This document shows, in pieces, positions 32,901 to 43,244 of a stretch of 64,000 nucleotides of DNA. Position 1 is the stretch's first letter. Every line of letters begins with the position of its first letter. The notes under the pieces were generated by a model. That model saw nothing but the letters and a program-made list of their open reading frames with translations, made no database searches and had not been told where the DNA came from. A program made the translations under genes and the position numbers. Where the stretch lies: NCBI GenBank assembly GCA_030686995.1, contig CM060692.1:17977465-18041464 (forward strand). The letters run 5' to 3'. This DNA comes from Artemisia argyi. Lineage: Eukaryota > Streptophyta > Magnoliopsida > Asterales > Asteraceae.

Positions 32901-34193
32901 CTTTGCATCAGTAAGTCCTTTAAATTTTGATTAGATGCCAATGGCATCATAAATTATAAAATATTGTTAAATATGTGTATGCATATGAATAACGTATAAC
33001 AGAAGAAACAAAGCTTTGGTGAAGGAGTTAAGCGTACCTCCTGCAGGAGCTGTCGACCTTCACTTTGACACCCAATATGCTCAGTCTGCATGGGGTCAAT
33101 TCACTACTTGCCTGTGGAAGTTTTGGTGGGCTTACTGGAGAAATCCCGATTATAACCTTGTCCGTTTAGCCTTCACCTTGCTTTGTGCGCTCGTGATTGG
33201 GAGCATGTTTTGGAAGGTTGGAAAGGACAAGTGAGTATATGATTAGTCTATTACTACTTTATAAAACCGTAGAGGTTTCCTAAAGTTAATCCACTACTTG
33301 TTTTAATAATTTCAGGGGGAGCAGCCAAGATCTGAGCACGGTTGTTGGAGCCATGTACTCTGCTGTTTTTTTCGTTGGTGTTAACAATTGTCAGACAATC
33401 CAGCCAGTTGTCGCCACGGAAAGAACCGTGTTCTACCGTGAAAGAGCAGCCGGGATGTACTCCTCATTACCATATGCCATGGCACAGGTCACACTCTCTT
33501 AACAAATGTTAACAAGTTAGTAATGATTGTAATCAAATGTTTTTTTTTTAACATTTTTTTTAATTATTCATTCAGGTGATTGTAGAGATACCATATGTAT
33601 TTGCTGAATGTGTATATTACAGTGCCATTGTGTACGCCATGGTTGCATTTAAATGGACAGCCGCCAAGTTCTTCTGGTTCTTCTTCATCAACTTCTTCTC
33701 ATTCTTGTACTTCACATACTTTGGAATGATGACCGTTTCCATCTCACCAAATGCTCAAATAGCAAACATTTTCGCAGCAGGATTCTACCTACTATTCAAT
33801 ATGTTCTCAGGATTTTATATCCCACAACCCGTAAGTCATCTTTTCCTATTTATTACTACATGTCTTTTTAAAATTAATCCATAGATGCTCGAACTAACAT
33901 ATTGTTGTATGTATTCTAAGAAAATTCCTGGATGGTGGATTTGGTACTACTGGATCTGCCCCATGGCATGGACCGTGTATGGAGCCATTGTTTCACAGTA
34001 TCATGACATAGATACTCCTATCATCGTGCCTGGGATGTCAACTGACCCGCCCATGAACTTGTATATCAAGGACTACTTTGGTTTTGAATTGGATTTCATG
34101 GGTCCAGTTGCTGCTGTTCTAGTTGGATTTTGCGTCTTCTTTGCGTTCCTTTACGCCTTTTTCCTAAGGGTTTTGAACTTCCAAAGGAGATAG
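20937..34193 (+). CDS. PDR-type full-size ABCG ABC transporter (ABCG36/ABCG29-like), 16 exons
   Basis: Exons: 20937-21082, 21868-22077, 22416-22660, 22756-22886, 29441-29833, 29913-30511, 30598-30868, 30951-31104, 31181-31368, 31547-31879, 31967-32341, 32777-32910, 33003-33230, 33316-33487, 33576-33830, 33921-34193. All introns are GT..AG and the joined frame is open for 1368 codons. NBD1 has GPPSSGKTS (about 125-133), ISGGEKKR (about 264) and [11 protein letters not shown]2 has GVSGAGKTT (about 811), LSTEQRKR (about 917) and IIFMDEPT. Each NBD is followed by a membrane domain, the reverse order typical of PDR pumps, and the protein ends LNFQRR. Family members sit in the plasma membrane and export defence compounds, hormones or monolignols. 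The usual N-terminal exon (ALKWAALEKLPT type, about 70 residues) is not found upstream, so the start is either shortened or the gene is 5'-truncated. Substrate cannot be inferred. Confidence 0.92.
21083..21867 (+). other. Intron 1 of the ABC transporter gene
   Basis: This holds no insertion with clear ends. A segment of about 60 bp (21128-21186, TCACAACTTTTGTATATCTG and on) is repeated in diverged form at 21329-21388. Confidence 0.6.
23590..24430 (+). pseudogene. Remnants of copia pol (reverse transcriptase to RNase H)
   Basis: Broken frames carry recognisable phrases: a pre-RT linker ending [16 protein letters not shown] (23604-23786), and RNase H traces FVDSDYV and [26 protein letters not shown] sequence (24230-24430). 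Most of gag, integrase and RT is deleted. Several stops and frameshifts are present. Confidence 0.7.
24809..24829. repeat. LINE target-site duplication, left copy (21 bp)
   Basis: A 21-bp segment ending CATGCTTTAAGT is repeated exactly at 29197-29217 and brackets the LINE. Confidence 0.95.
24830..25506 (-). other. 3' UTR and tail of the RTE LINE
   Basis: The minus strand is pyrimidine-rich between about 25000 and 25450, followed by the conserved 3' end and the TTG-rich tail at 24830-24850. Long ORFs here are low-complexity Leu/Cys/Phe frames and are not genes. Confidence 0.65.
25507..27858 (-). pseudogene. RTE LINE reverse transcriptase region
   Basis: A 734-codon frame (27858-25654) covers the end of the endonuclease ([10 protein letters not shown]) and a complete reverse transcriptase: [56 protein letters not shown] and the catalytic FADDIVLV. 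The C-terminal [11 protein letters not shown] is typical of plant RTEs. A TAA at 25656-25654 stops the frame, but homologous coding continues in frame ([18 protein letters not shown]) to a TGA at 25509-25507, so at least one of these is a nonsense mutation. The catalytic core is preserved. Confidence 0.9.
27780..28547 (-). pseudogene. RTE LINE apurinic-type endonuclease
   Basis: A 255-codon frame with [38 protein letters not shown] and GGDLNGHIG, the usual endonuclease/exonuclease/phosphatase motifs that nick target DNA. The frame ends at REPT, and the remaining part (QIDYLL) lies in the overlapping RT frame. A small deletion near 27783 has therefore split one protein. The N-terminus is a Gly/Val run encoded by telomere-like DNA at 28401-28438. 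Confidence 0.88.
28401..28438 (-). other. G-rich telomere-like run, potential G-quadruplex
   Basis: The minus strand has consecutive GGGGTA/GGGTTA units (more than four runs of three or more G). It lies in the 5' part of the LINE coding region and encodes a Gly/Val stretch. Confidence 0.6.
28548..29196 (-). other. 5' leader of the RTE LINE
   Basis: GC-rich with many CCGGCG phrases (28730-29090), unlike the surrounding intron. A 154-codon frame at 28628-29092 has no recognisable domain. Confidence 0.5.
31407..31494. mobile_element. Perfect 40-bp-arm hairpin element in intron 9, TG..CA ends, 5-bp target duplication
   Basis: The arms 31407-31446 and 31455-31494 are exact reverse complements around an 8-nt loop. 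The ends are TGTTAG and CTAACA. TTTCA flanks both sides (31402-31406 and 31495-31499). The arms contain GGGCCCAAGCCCAAG. TG..CA ends plus a 5-bp duplication resemble an LTR-retrotransposon integration product rather than a typical MITE. Confidence 0.88.
32376..32712. mobile_element. Palindromic MITE in intron 11 of the ABC transporter
   Basis: 337 bp that fold over most of their length. The outer ends are AGGGCTAATTGCATG and CATGTAATTAGCCT, and inner phrases such as TAGCCATCTATTTTTTT recur inverted. The direct repeat TATTTAAT (32368-32375 and 32713-32720) is an 8-bp duplication, as for hAT elements. Confidence 0.82.
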
Positions 34194-35599
34194 AGATCCA
34201 CAGAGCTTTGCATTCAAGTTTCTAATGTTATATTAGAGGATAGAGTAGTTTGCCCAAGCAGTTATTAGAGGTTAGAGACCCAAGCTGTTTAGTGTCATTA
34301 GGGTTTCAAGTTATCATGTATTTGCATTGAAAATAGTTCATCAATAAAACCTTTTTTTTTTTTTTTTTCCCCTAAAAAGATTAATTCTCTTCATAAAAAT
34401 CAGGAAGTAGAACCAATAAAATGTCGTTTTCCATCACCCATTGGGTTTCAATTATTTAAAATGGTATCATGAGCGGCTCTGATTCCGAGACCTAGTCAGC
34501 AATTATGAGCCGCAAGCTTAATACCACCCCGTCCAATATACCTATCTTTATTCTCAAATCCTAAATTACATCAAAATATCCGGCATTCGACCAATTTATT
34601 CAACACCAATTCGTTCATTCATCCTCGAAAAGGCAAACCCCCACCCCCCCCCCCCCAAAATCCTAATAAAACCAATGTTTTGAAAACTGGGTCTCTAATC
34701 TACCCGGTCAAGTTACTGGGTCAACGGGTTACCCGTTTGACCACTGGGTCAACGCTTTCTTAAAAAAAAAAAAACGTTTTTCTCCGGTTAATTTGGCCCC
34801 TTTTTTAGATAGGAACCGGTTCAACCGGTCATACCGGGTTTCAAAACATTGAATCAAAAGCACATAAATGCAGCATGCTAAAACCTGAGTGACTAATCCA
34901 ATACAATTAAATGCACACTTTTTTTTAAAAGCACCAACTATAGCAAAATCAATCAAGATAAAATTAAAATGAAATGAAATTTAACCAAAATCAGAAATGA
35001 AAAGTATACCGACGAGCGGTGGATGGTGGCCGCCAGAGAGTGAGGTTCAATTGCTGGAAAACAAAATTGAAAGTACAAGCTGTAAATGCGTGTCTGAAAT
35101 GAATACCTTAAACATACTCACGGTTGCCATACATTTTTGATAAACAAAAAGCCACTAGTGCTACTCGTCCTGGTAGTTTTTTCATATGTTATAAGTTCAT
35201 TTTTTTCGGCTTATAAACTTACAACATGAACAAGCTGGAAATTCATTAACTTGATAAATTCATAAGCTGCTGTAAAAAATAATATTACAAGCTTTTTCAA
35301 ATCTACATAAGCTGGTGAGTCGAGTAAATATTTTTCAAATCTACAACTTTAAGCTAGTAAAAATAACATTCAAAATTTCAAATACAGAATTACTATCTTG
35401 TTCACCACATTCCCATTGAATTCAATCTCACCATTTGATTCCGATTATTGTAAATCGGAACACCCCAGCTATGGTTTTCATGAAAAGAAAAGGCAACAAA
35501 AGGTCACAAAATCCGAAAACTTGAAACAGGTCTGTAAGCTATAACATAATTATCAAAGATAAGTTGCAAAGATCATCTCAAAAGCGCCATGTATTACGA
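34194..35599. other. 3' end of the ABC transporter gene and intergenic DNA
   Basis: AATAAA at 34343-34348 is a likely poly(A) signal for the transporter, followed by a T run (about 34351-34369). A C run lies at 34642-34656 and a MITE at 34673-34851. Nothing else is recognised up to the F-box stop codon. Confidence 0.55.
34673..34851. mobile_element. hAT-like MITE with CAATGTTTTGAAA ends
   Basis: The ends CAATGTTTTGAAAAC and GGTTTCAAAACATTG enclose 179 bp rich in ACCGGTT and GGGTCAA. It is the same family as 52771-53151 and a piece at about 40268-40375. The flanks AATAAAAC and AATCAAAA are only partly alike. Confidence 0.7.
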
Positions 35600-37710
35600 C
35601 TAACTGGTTTCTATATGCATAACATTGATTTTTACCACTTGAGATGCACGTTGGGAGCGATAGAGAATTCCTAAAATCTCCACCTCGTCATCCTTATCAA
35701 CCTCTTCGTCTTCGTCAAAGAATATCATCACCTTCTTTAACACAGGTGACTTAGCCAAGATAAGCTTCACAAAATCCAACTCATTATCCCTGTTGCTGAA
35801 CTTCATAACCTCTAACTCCTTCAGATGCTCCAACCAAATATGTGAATAATTTTTTAGTGTAAAGAAGTTTGCCTCACATTCCTCAAAATTGTAGTCTTGT
35901 TCTCCAATCTACATTAAGTGACAAAATTTCATAACCTAGTGAACTTTAACATAATAAACAAAAAAATGAAGATACAAGATGGATTTGTATTATTTACCTC
36001 CACCTTAAGCTTCTCAAGGTTTGGGGAGCTTCTGATTAGAAGAACAAGAATACGTAAGCCACCGTCGTACACGAAGCATATGTCTTCTATAAACAAGTAT
36101 TTTAGGTGGACTAATGCGGTTGGAAGCTCTTGTGGTAATCCGTCTTGAGCACAACACTTGAGCCATAACAAAAACAGAGTTAATAATTAGCAAAATTAAT
36201 AAATAATCTCAGAATTTGAATCGATTATACAAATTGTAATCAATATTACCTCAATGATCCCACGCCAACAAGACAAACTTTCAACCGCTGGTAAACACTC
36301 AAATAGTTTAGTAACGGTAGAATCCTTGCTACAATCGAGAGTACCACAGTCAAGTTCCTGCAACAAGTTACAACATTTAGACAAGTTTATAAAAGCCTGC
36401 TAGGATAGATATTTAATTATACAGTAAAACCTCTATAAATTAATAGTGTTGGGACCAGTATATTTTATTAATTTAGCGAGATATTGTTATATCGATAAAT
36501 TAATAATTTATTAATTTAAAGAGGTCTAACGTTTGGCCTTTAAATTTTCAAGTCTAATAAAATAGCTAGTTACAATCTATACTCATTAGAGACGAAAAAT
36601 AACTTTGAAAAACAAGTTTCAATTAACATTTTATTAACTCACATTCACGCTTTATGAAATTAAAATTAACATTTTTTGTTGCAATGCAAGATGACAACGC
36701 ACCAACTCTTTAGTGCAATAAGGAGATTTTAAGATAAACTCAATAGATTTGAAGTTAAACAAAAAACAATTGACTATGGATTATTTTTTACTAAACAATC
36801 TTAAGATTTTGAAGTGTATCTCTCTCTCTCTCTCTCTCACACACACATATATACATATATGTACATGGAATTTTTAGTAATTATTAATTTATAATTTCAT
36901 TGGGACTAATATATATACACTGGGGTTTCAAAAAAATTATTATCTTATTATTTTATCGATTGGGGTCTAAATTTGTACTGGTCCCAAGTTGGGACCGGAC
37001 AAATTATTAATTTTATCGAGGTTATTAATTTACTGAGTATTAATTTATAGAGGTTTTACTGTAGAGTAATAAGAATTTACCATTGTCACAGTCTTGAGCA
37101 ATGGACAATTGGATAGGAGATGTAGAATTGTTTTTGTAGAGGTCCTTAAATCGTACAGATATAAGCTTCTAAGGCTACCAAATCCACTAAATGTTGGTTG
37201 ATAGTCAAGACCACAACAACTAAGATAAAGATCCGTTAATTGATTCAATGAGAAGAGAGATCGGGGTAGCGTATAGTCCCAAATCATGTCAAGTGTTAGT
37301 TTCTTGACAGTATTTTTTCTTGACAAATGCCGTAATATATGGTCAATCTCGACACAGGAGTTATCAGCGTCTGTGGAAAGCGTGAACTCATGTATTGGAC
37401 CTTCGTGCACTAACAAAACTTGGTATATAGCATAAAAAAGTTTACACCTCTTTGTCATTATTTTCCTTTGATTTGGTCTGACAAATGTTTGCTCCAATAC
37501 AGACAGCTCAGCATCGTCAGTTGAAACTTGAAACGTCTTCTCAATAAACGCAAGTTTAGAAATTTTGATCCAATGGTATCTCCAGTCCCTAGAGAGGATG
37601 CTTGTCCTTGCTGCCTCTTGAATTGGTAGAAGACATAAGATGGTTTCGATTATGCTTGGAGGAACATTACTAATCCTGTCAGTCTCAGGTACTCTTCTTC
37701 TTCTTTCCAT
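35600..37710 (-). CDS. F-box/LRR/FBD protein (At1g13570-like), 4 exons
   Basis: Exons on the minus strand are 37710-37081, 36357-36250, 36156-35998 and 35908-35600. They join in one frame of 402 codons including stop. The F-box is at about residues 10-55 (ISNVPPSIIETILCLLPIQEAARTSILSRDWR), LRR-type segments run through the middle (LTLDMIWDYTLPRSL, LTDLYLSCCGL, LRSLYLYDLR), and the C-terminal FBD region begins LEHLKELEVMKFSNRDNE. Such proteins are substrate receptors of SCF ubiquitin ligases; the target is unknown. I chose the ATG at 37710 (MERRRRVPETD) over an upstream in-frame start at 37812, because homologues begin there as I recall. Two partial copies exist at 20147-20435 and 40725-47541. 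The exon 2/3 acceptor is the least certain splice site. Confidence 0.85.
36420..37063. mobile_element. TIR element in intron 1 of the F-box gene
   Basis: It begins TACAGTAAAACCTCTATAAA and ends with the inverted form ..TTATAGAGGTTTTACTGTA, a common plant non-autonomous element. The interior is AT-rich and includes a (TC)n/(CA)n tract at 36818-36845. No clear target duplication, so the superfamily is not assigned. Confidence 0.75.
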
Positions 37711-37810
37711 GATTGTTTTATCTGTTAAGCAAAACTCTTCTTTATATTCTGTTTTTAAAGCATGGATGTAGCGTGTATATGCAAATGTCCAACTATGTGA
37801 ATCAAAAGGC

Positions 37811-38875
37811 ACTTCCTTGATTGATCAGCATGCAACTATGCATTATGTAATATGTCTATGTATGCCCTTTCAAAAAATATATGTGTATGTATGCAATAAC
37901 TATGTGTATCCCAGTATCAGCCTATGTATGCAACATTTCAAATATGTTTGCACGATTGGATATAGTTTTTAACCATGTAAATTCTCATAAAGCATACATG
38001 TGCATAACGCTCGCGAGTTATATCAACCAACCAAGAACAATATATCACTATCTCTTGTTAAGTGACCGTAAGGTTGTGTTTCTTTTTTTCCCTTAGCTAA
38101 GGGAGTGGGTCCATAACATTTAATAATATTTCTTTTTAAATAGGACCCACTAGTTTTCCCTTACTTCCTCTATACCCACAAGCCAAAAAATACTAACCTC
38201 TCCCCATTAAGATGCTAATATAGATATGGACCCCACTATTCCTTCCCCATACAAAAAAAAAGAAACAACTCCAAGTGTGCTTGTGTAAGCCTATCAAGGA
38301 TATCATTATATCAGTATTCTTTATGCAACAATGCAATATGTGTATGTAAGTTACTAACATTATAGCGATTACTTTGTTGTATGTAATATGTGTATCAGTC
38401 AATGTATGAAACATTTAATTAAGTCGACACATTTGGATACCTTTTTAACCAAGTAAATTTTCATAAAACATTCAAGGGCATAACAGTGCGAAGCTAAATC
38501 AGCCAACCAACAGAGAACAATGTATCAATGTCTCGTGTTAAGTGGGTACGGGTGTCATTTTGAGTGGAAAAACAATAAGATTATCCAAACACCACGCTAA
38601 ATAAGTTGTTATCAGCTTTTTGTAGCTGTTGTTGAGAGTATATTGTATGTAATATGTGTTGCTGTTGTCTAGATGCAATAAGCCAATAACTATGTGTATC
38701 AGTCTATGCAAACAAATACAATATGTTGACACGATTTATATATACATTTCCCAACCATATATATTCTCAAAAAACATTCAAGTGCATATTTTTCACAAGC
38801 TATATCAACCAACTAACCGAGAACAATGGTTTTTTCACTAAGCTCGTCAAAAAAAGCTTATGGCTTTAGCATAAG
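37811..38875. repeat. Three diverged tandem repeats upstream of the F-box gene
   Basis: Similar segments at about 37860-38060, 38330-38540 and 38640-38830 share the order: TATGTGTATCAGTCTATG-like, AACCAAGTAAATTTTCATAAA-like, then ATATCAACCAACCAAC..GAACAATG. The first gap holds a MITE-like insertion (about 38072-38270) with T-rich and A-rich ends. No coding potential is seen. Confidence 0.6.
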
Positions 38876-38876
38876 G

Positions 38877-38960
38877 GGGTGTTTGGCTAACCTTTTCTTT
38901 TAGTACTTATTGGCTTATTCTGTTATTATATCATAATACAATAAGCTTATCCAAACACCC
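38877..38960. mobile_element. Short MITE with GGGTGTTTGG ends
   Basis: 84 bp starting GGGTGTTTGGCTAA and ending TTATCCAAACACCC. Related phrases occur near 38575-38600. No target duplication was identified. Confidence 0.55.
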
Positions 38961-39149
38961 TCTAAATTTAAACTTATCAGCTTCTTGAAAGGTTAAAAAC
39001 CGCATTTCAAGGGGTTTATGTTCAAGCATATTATTGTGCTTATGAGGTTATTTGATTTCGGCTTATGTTTCATAAGCCCTAATGTCTAATAACACACCTT
39101 AAAAAGATGTGTTTCGAAAATGCATAAGGTATTTTCTCTTAACAACAAG

Positions 39150-39530
39150 AGGTCAAGTGTTCAAATGGCCTAGTGGTAAGGTCATTAGTTTTTTTTGGGT
39201 AACCATGGTTTCTAACCTTTTTGGCTGACTAATCCATGGGGTTTGAACCCACCGCTACACAGACTCAAACCAAGTAAAGCCCTCCCTTTTAAGGAGGTTG
39301 GCGTGGCCATTTCAAGGTTGTTTGCACCTAGCAGGAATTGAACTTGAGACCTCAAACACATTTTAGAGTGATAGTAACAAGCCCTTTTGCCACTACGCCA
39401 CCCTTGAGTGCTTAGGTCATTAGTTTCCTCACAAGAGGTCAAAGGTTCAAACCTCATTAGGGGAGAGGACCTAGGGGGTTCCCGGGAACCCAAGTGTAAA
39501 TTTTCATTAAAAATCCCGATTTCTCTAAAA
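39150..39530 (+). mobile_element. tRNA-derived SINE, interrupted by another SINE
   Basis: The A-box-like TGGCCTAGTGGTAAGG lies at 39166-39181 and the B-box-like GGTTCAAACCTC at 39439-39450. Without the 235 bp of insertion plus duplication they are about 45 nt apart, as in a tRNA head. The body after the B box has CCCGGGAACCC. Outer borders are approximate. Confidence 0.6.
39192..39413 (-). mobile_element. Second tRNA-derived SINE inserted in the first
   Basis: On the minus strand the A box GGGTGGCGTAGTGGCAA is near 39403-39387 and the B box GTTCAATTCC at 39343-39334. The unit ends in a short A run (39192-39196 as T on +). The 13-bp AGGTCATTAGTTT occurs on both sides (39179-39191 and 39414-39426), a typical L1-mediated target duplication. 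Confidence 0.75.
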
Positions 39531-40724
39531 AGAACATGGGCCTTAAATTTTGTATCACATAAATACATGTCTTGTTAAGTTAGTCCACTATTATGTCAAA
39601 AGAAATATATGCAATCTTAATTTATATACTAGTTTTAATGAAATCATACCTTTTAATTCATTTTAATTTCCTTTATACTTGTAAAAAAAATTGTGCACCA
39701 TGTGTGTACATCTGGAATTGGGTCGGAAACAGTCTCGGGATTAACCCGGTGACGCCCGCGTACATATGAGTCAAACACCAATAACTCAATAAGCTATTAA
39801 TAACTTTTCAATAACAAAACTAATAAGAAGCATTTGATAAGATTAGCCAAAAAATAATAATCAATGAAAATAAAAATGACATGATATTATTCACGCATAA
39901 TAATTATACAAAATGAGCGATCATAAAGAATGAATGTATACCGGTGTAGAATTGGACAGCGGCGATGATCAGGAAAAGTGGCGGGAAAATGAAATGGCTG
40001 ATTTGGGTTTTAGGTTAGCCGCGCTTTCAATTTTGACTTTTTAAAAAGGGAATTGTTACTTCTCATATGGGAAAAGTTCATTTATTTTAAATTTATAATT
40101 TATTACTATCTATAAAACAAAAATAGTGAAAGTTAAAAGTGAAAAATTAAAAAAGTGAAATATTGAAAAAATTAAAAAAGAAATGTTGAAACAATTAATT
40201 ATGAGCAATTTCAAAAGAAAGTGAAATGTTGAAAAAATTAAAAAGGAAATATAGAAACAATTAATTATGAGTAATTTTTAAACCAGGCGGGTTGACCCGA
40301 TTTAACTTGACTGTTTTTTGATCGGAACGGTTCAATCTGTTTAACCACCTGGGTCGAACCGGGTTTTAAAACATTATGTTTCATCCCTAAATTCTCAAAC
40401 TTTTATTATATTTCATTTATAATCCGTAACTTTTTTTTATCACTAAAACTATTTATTGCAATAAAATCTCGTTGCTATTCACGAATACTTGTCTAGTTGT
40501 ATATATATATATCTAAAATTCTAAATAACTATTATCTCTATATAACAATTGTTGATGACCGAAGTCCAATGTCCTTAAAATATTATTCTTACCGTTGTAT
40601 GTATAAATATTGTTTCTGTCCGCTGTTTCAACAACGTGTATAGTCTTTCTATTACTTGGGCTGCGTCATAAGTCCTAGTAAAAAGGGTTTGTTCCATGGA
40701 ATCAATAATAAAAAACAATAATCT
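39531..40724. other. Intergenic, nothing recognised apart from a MITE piece
   Basis: AT-rich DNA. The part at about 40268-40375 has GGGTTGACCCGA and CGGGTTTTAAAACATTATG, a decayed end of the CAATGTTTTGAAA MITE family. A short (TA)n lies at 40500-40511. Confidence 0.5.
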
Positions 40725-40851
40725 TTATCAAAGATAAGTTGCAAAGATCATCTCAAAAGCGCCATGTATTATGATTAGTTGATTTCTATCTGCATAACAT
40801 TGATATTTACCAGTTGTGATGCATGCTGGGAGTGATAGAGAATTCCTAAAA

Positions 40852-41360
40852 TGTAAAAAATAGTAAAGAACTCAGATCAACACACGATTACACCCGGCCA
40901 ACCCCCCCTTTGGTGTATTTTATTATCAAAAGATTCAAGAAGATAAGTCCCTGAAATAGGTGCTTACCAAACAATACAAAAGACAATGTGTAATCTCCTT
41001 CAGAAGGACACCACACTAAAACCTCACTTACAGAATACACTCAATCACTCAGACTAACAATCAATCAAAGAGATTGATGTCAAATACTAACCAACACTAG
41101 CAGATATCAAGAATGATATCAAACTAACAAAGACAAAGAGATAACACATCAATATTGAGAGAACAATGAGAGAACAATATGAAGACTATGTGAAGTTATA
41201 AAACCCTAGATCCGGCTTAAGCTTATATAGCTGATATTTCCACTTAAGTCCTTCAAGTCAACTTCACCTGTCACTTGATAACCAAAACATGATATAAGCT
41301 TGAAAGACTTTAAAACTTGTCATAACAAGTCTTTCAACTTATAAAACAATATCTTCAACA
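40852..41360 (-). repeat. 3' LTR of the minus-strand copia element
   Basis: 509 bp starting TGTAAAAAATAG and ending CTTCAACA, with a short internal duplication (GAGAGAACAAT) absent from the other LTR. The polypurine tract (TTGAGGAGGGG on minus) adjoins at 41361. Confidence 0.93.
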
Positions 41361-41367
41361 CCCCTCC

Positions 41368-43154
41368 TCAAGTTGACAAGTCTTCACCTTGAATACTATC
41401 TCCATTCACAGTTTGCCTGCTATTCTTAGCTCCATTATTAGTACCTGCAAAAATATCAAGCATATCAAGATTTTTGCAAAACAAACTATGTTGTCTTTTA
41501 CCAAGACACTTAGTAAAAATATCAGCAACCTGCAAATCAGTATATATTTTCACAGTTTTGATAACACCTGCAGAGACCTTTTCTCTAACCAAATGCACAT
41601 CCAAATCAAAGTGTTTTGTTCTTTCATGAAACACAAGATTGGCAGCAATTTGTATAGCATCACTATTATCACAAAAAATATTCACAGGTAACAAATTTTT
41701 TAAGACCAAGACTATCCAAAAGATTTCCCAACCAAATCACTTCACAAGTAGTAGAAGCCAGACTTCTATACTCAGCTTCTGTAGAACTTTTGGACAAAGT
41801 AGCTTGTTTCTTACTTTTCCAAGAAATAAGAGAGCTACCCAAGAATACACAAAATCCAGTAACAAATTTTCTAGTTTTAGGACATTTTGCCCAGTCAGAA
41901 TCAGAATAAGCTTTAAGCTTTAGGTCAGATTCTTAATTAAATTGCAAACCAGATCCTGGAGAACCTTTCAAATACTTCAAAACTCTTAATGCAGCCTTAA
42001 GATGAGATTGTAAAGGACTATGCATGTGTTGACTTAAATAATGAACAACATAACTGATATCAGGTCTGGTATTGGTTAAGTAAATCAATTTACCAACTAA
42101 TTTGTGATAATTAGTAATATTTTTCAACACCTTATCACTTTCAGTTTCAATACAACTCAATATAGTATTTTCAGGCAAAGGATTATCCACAGGTTTAGAA
42201 GCTAACATTCCATACTCATGCAATAACTCAAGATAATATTTTCTTTGAGTCATACACAATCCTTTGTTATTTCTCAAAACTTCAATACCAAGAAAATACT
42301 TCAATTCACCTAAATCTTTTTTCATGAACTTAGTACTTAAAAACTTTTTGAAGTTCTTGATTTCAACTTCATCATTACCAGTGATAACAATATCATCAAC
42401 ATAAACAAGCAAAGCCATAAACACATAACCTTTTTGTTTAACATAAAAAGAATAATCCAATTTACTTTGTTCAAATCCATGTTCAACCAAAGCAGTGGTA
42501 AGTTTAGCATTCCACTGTCTTAGAGCTTGTTTAAGACCATAAAGAGACTTATTAAGCTTACAGACTTTAGAGTCATCACCTCCATTAAACCCCTTAGGTA
42601 AGACCATATAGACATCTTCATCAAGATCCCCATATAAAAAAGCATTGTTAACATCTAACTGATATAAAGGCCAATTCATATTAACTGCAATACTAATCAA
42701 GCATCTAACAGTTACCATTTTAACCACTAGACTAAAGGTTTCATCATAATCAAATCCTACTCTTTGATTAAAACCTTTAGCAACCAGCCTGGCTTTATAT
42801 CTATCAATATCACCAGTAGACTTATATTTGATTTTCCATAACCATTTATAACCAATAGCATGTCTACCAGCAGGTAATTCACATTCAATCCAAGTGTTAT
42901 TTCTATTTAAAGCCTCAATTTCACTATTCATAGCATCATTCCATTTAGGGTCTTGAACAGCTTCTTCATAACTTTTAGGTTCACAAGATTTATTCAAAGT
43001 AGAAGCAAAACACAAGTTATTTCTATCAAGACTAGCATAACTCACATATTTCTCAATACCATATCTAACTTTAGAATTCATCACATAATCATTAAATCTA
43101 ATAGGAGTTCTAGACTCCCTATTTGACCTTCTTAATACAGGTGTCTGCACATCT

Positions 43155-43244
<90 letters not shown>

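Noticed and set aside
34441..34490. Primer-binding-like TGGTATCATGAGC near the ABC transporter 3' end
   Set aside because: No LTR border or second copy could be found next to it.
39212..39568. 118-codon minus-strand frame
   Set aside because: It crosses two nested SINEs and carries no protein domain.
42481..42520. A further CAGTGGTAA site in the minus-strand copia element
   Set aside because: A single copy within reverse-transcriptase codons, with no phased neighbours; probably chance.
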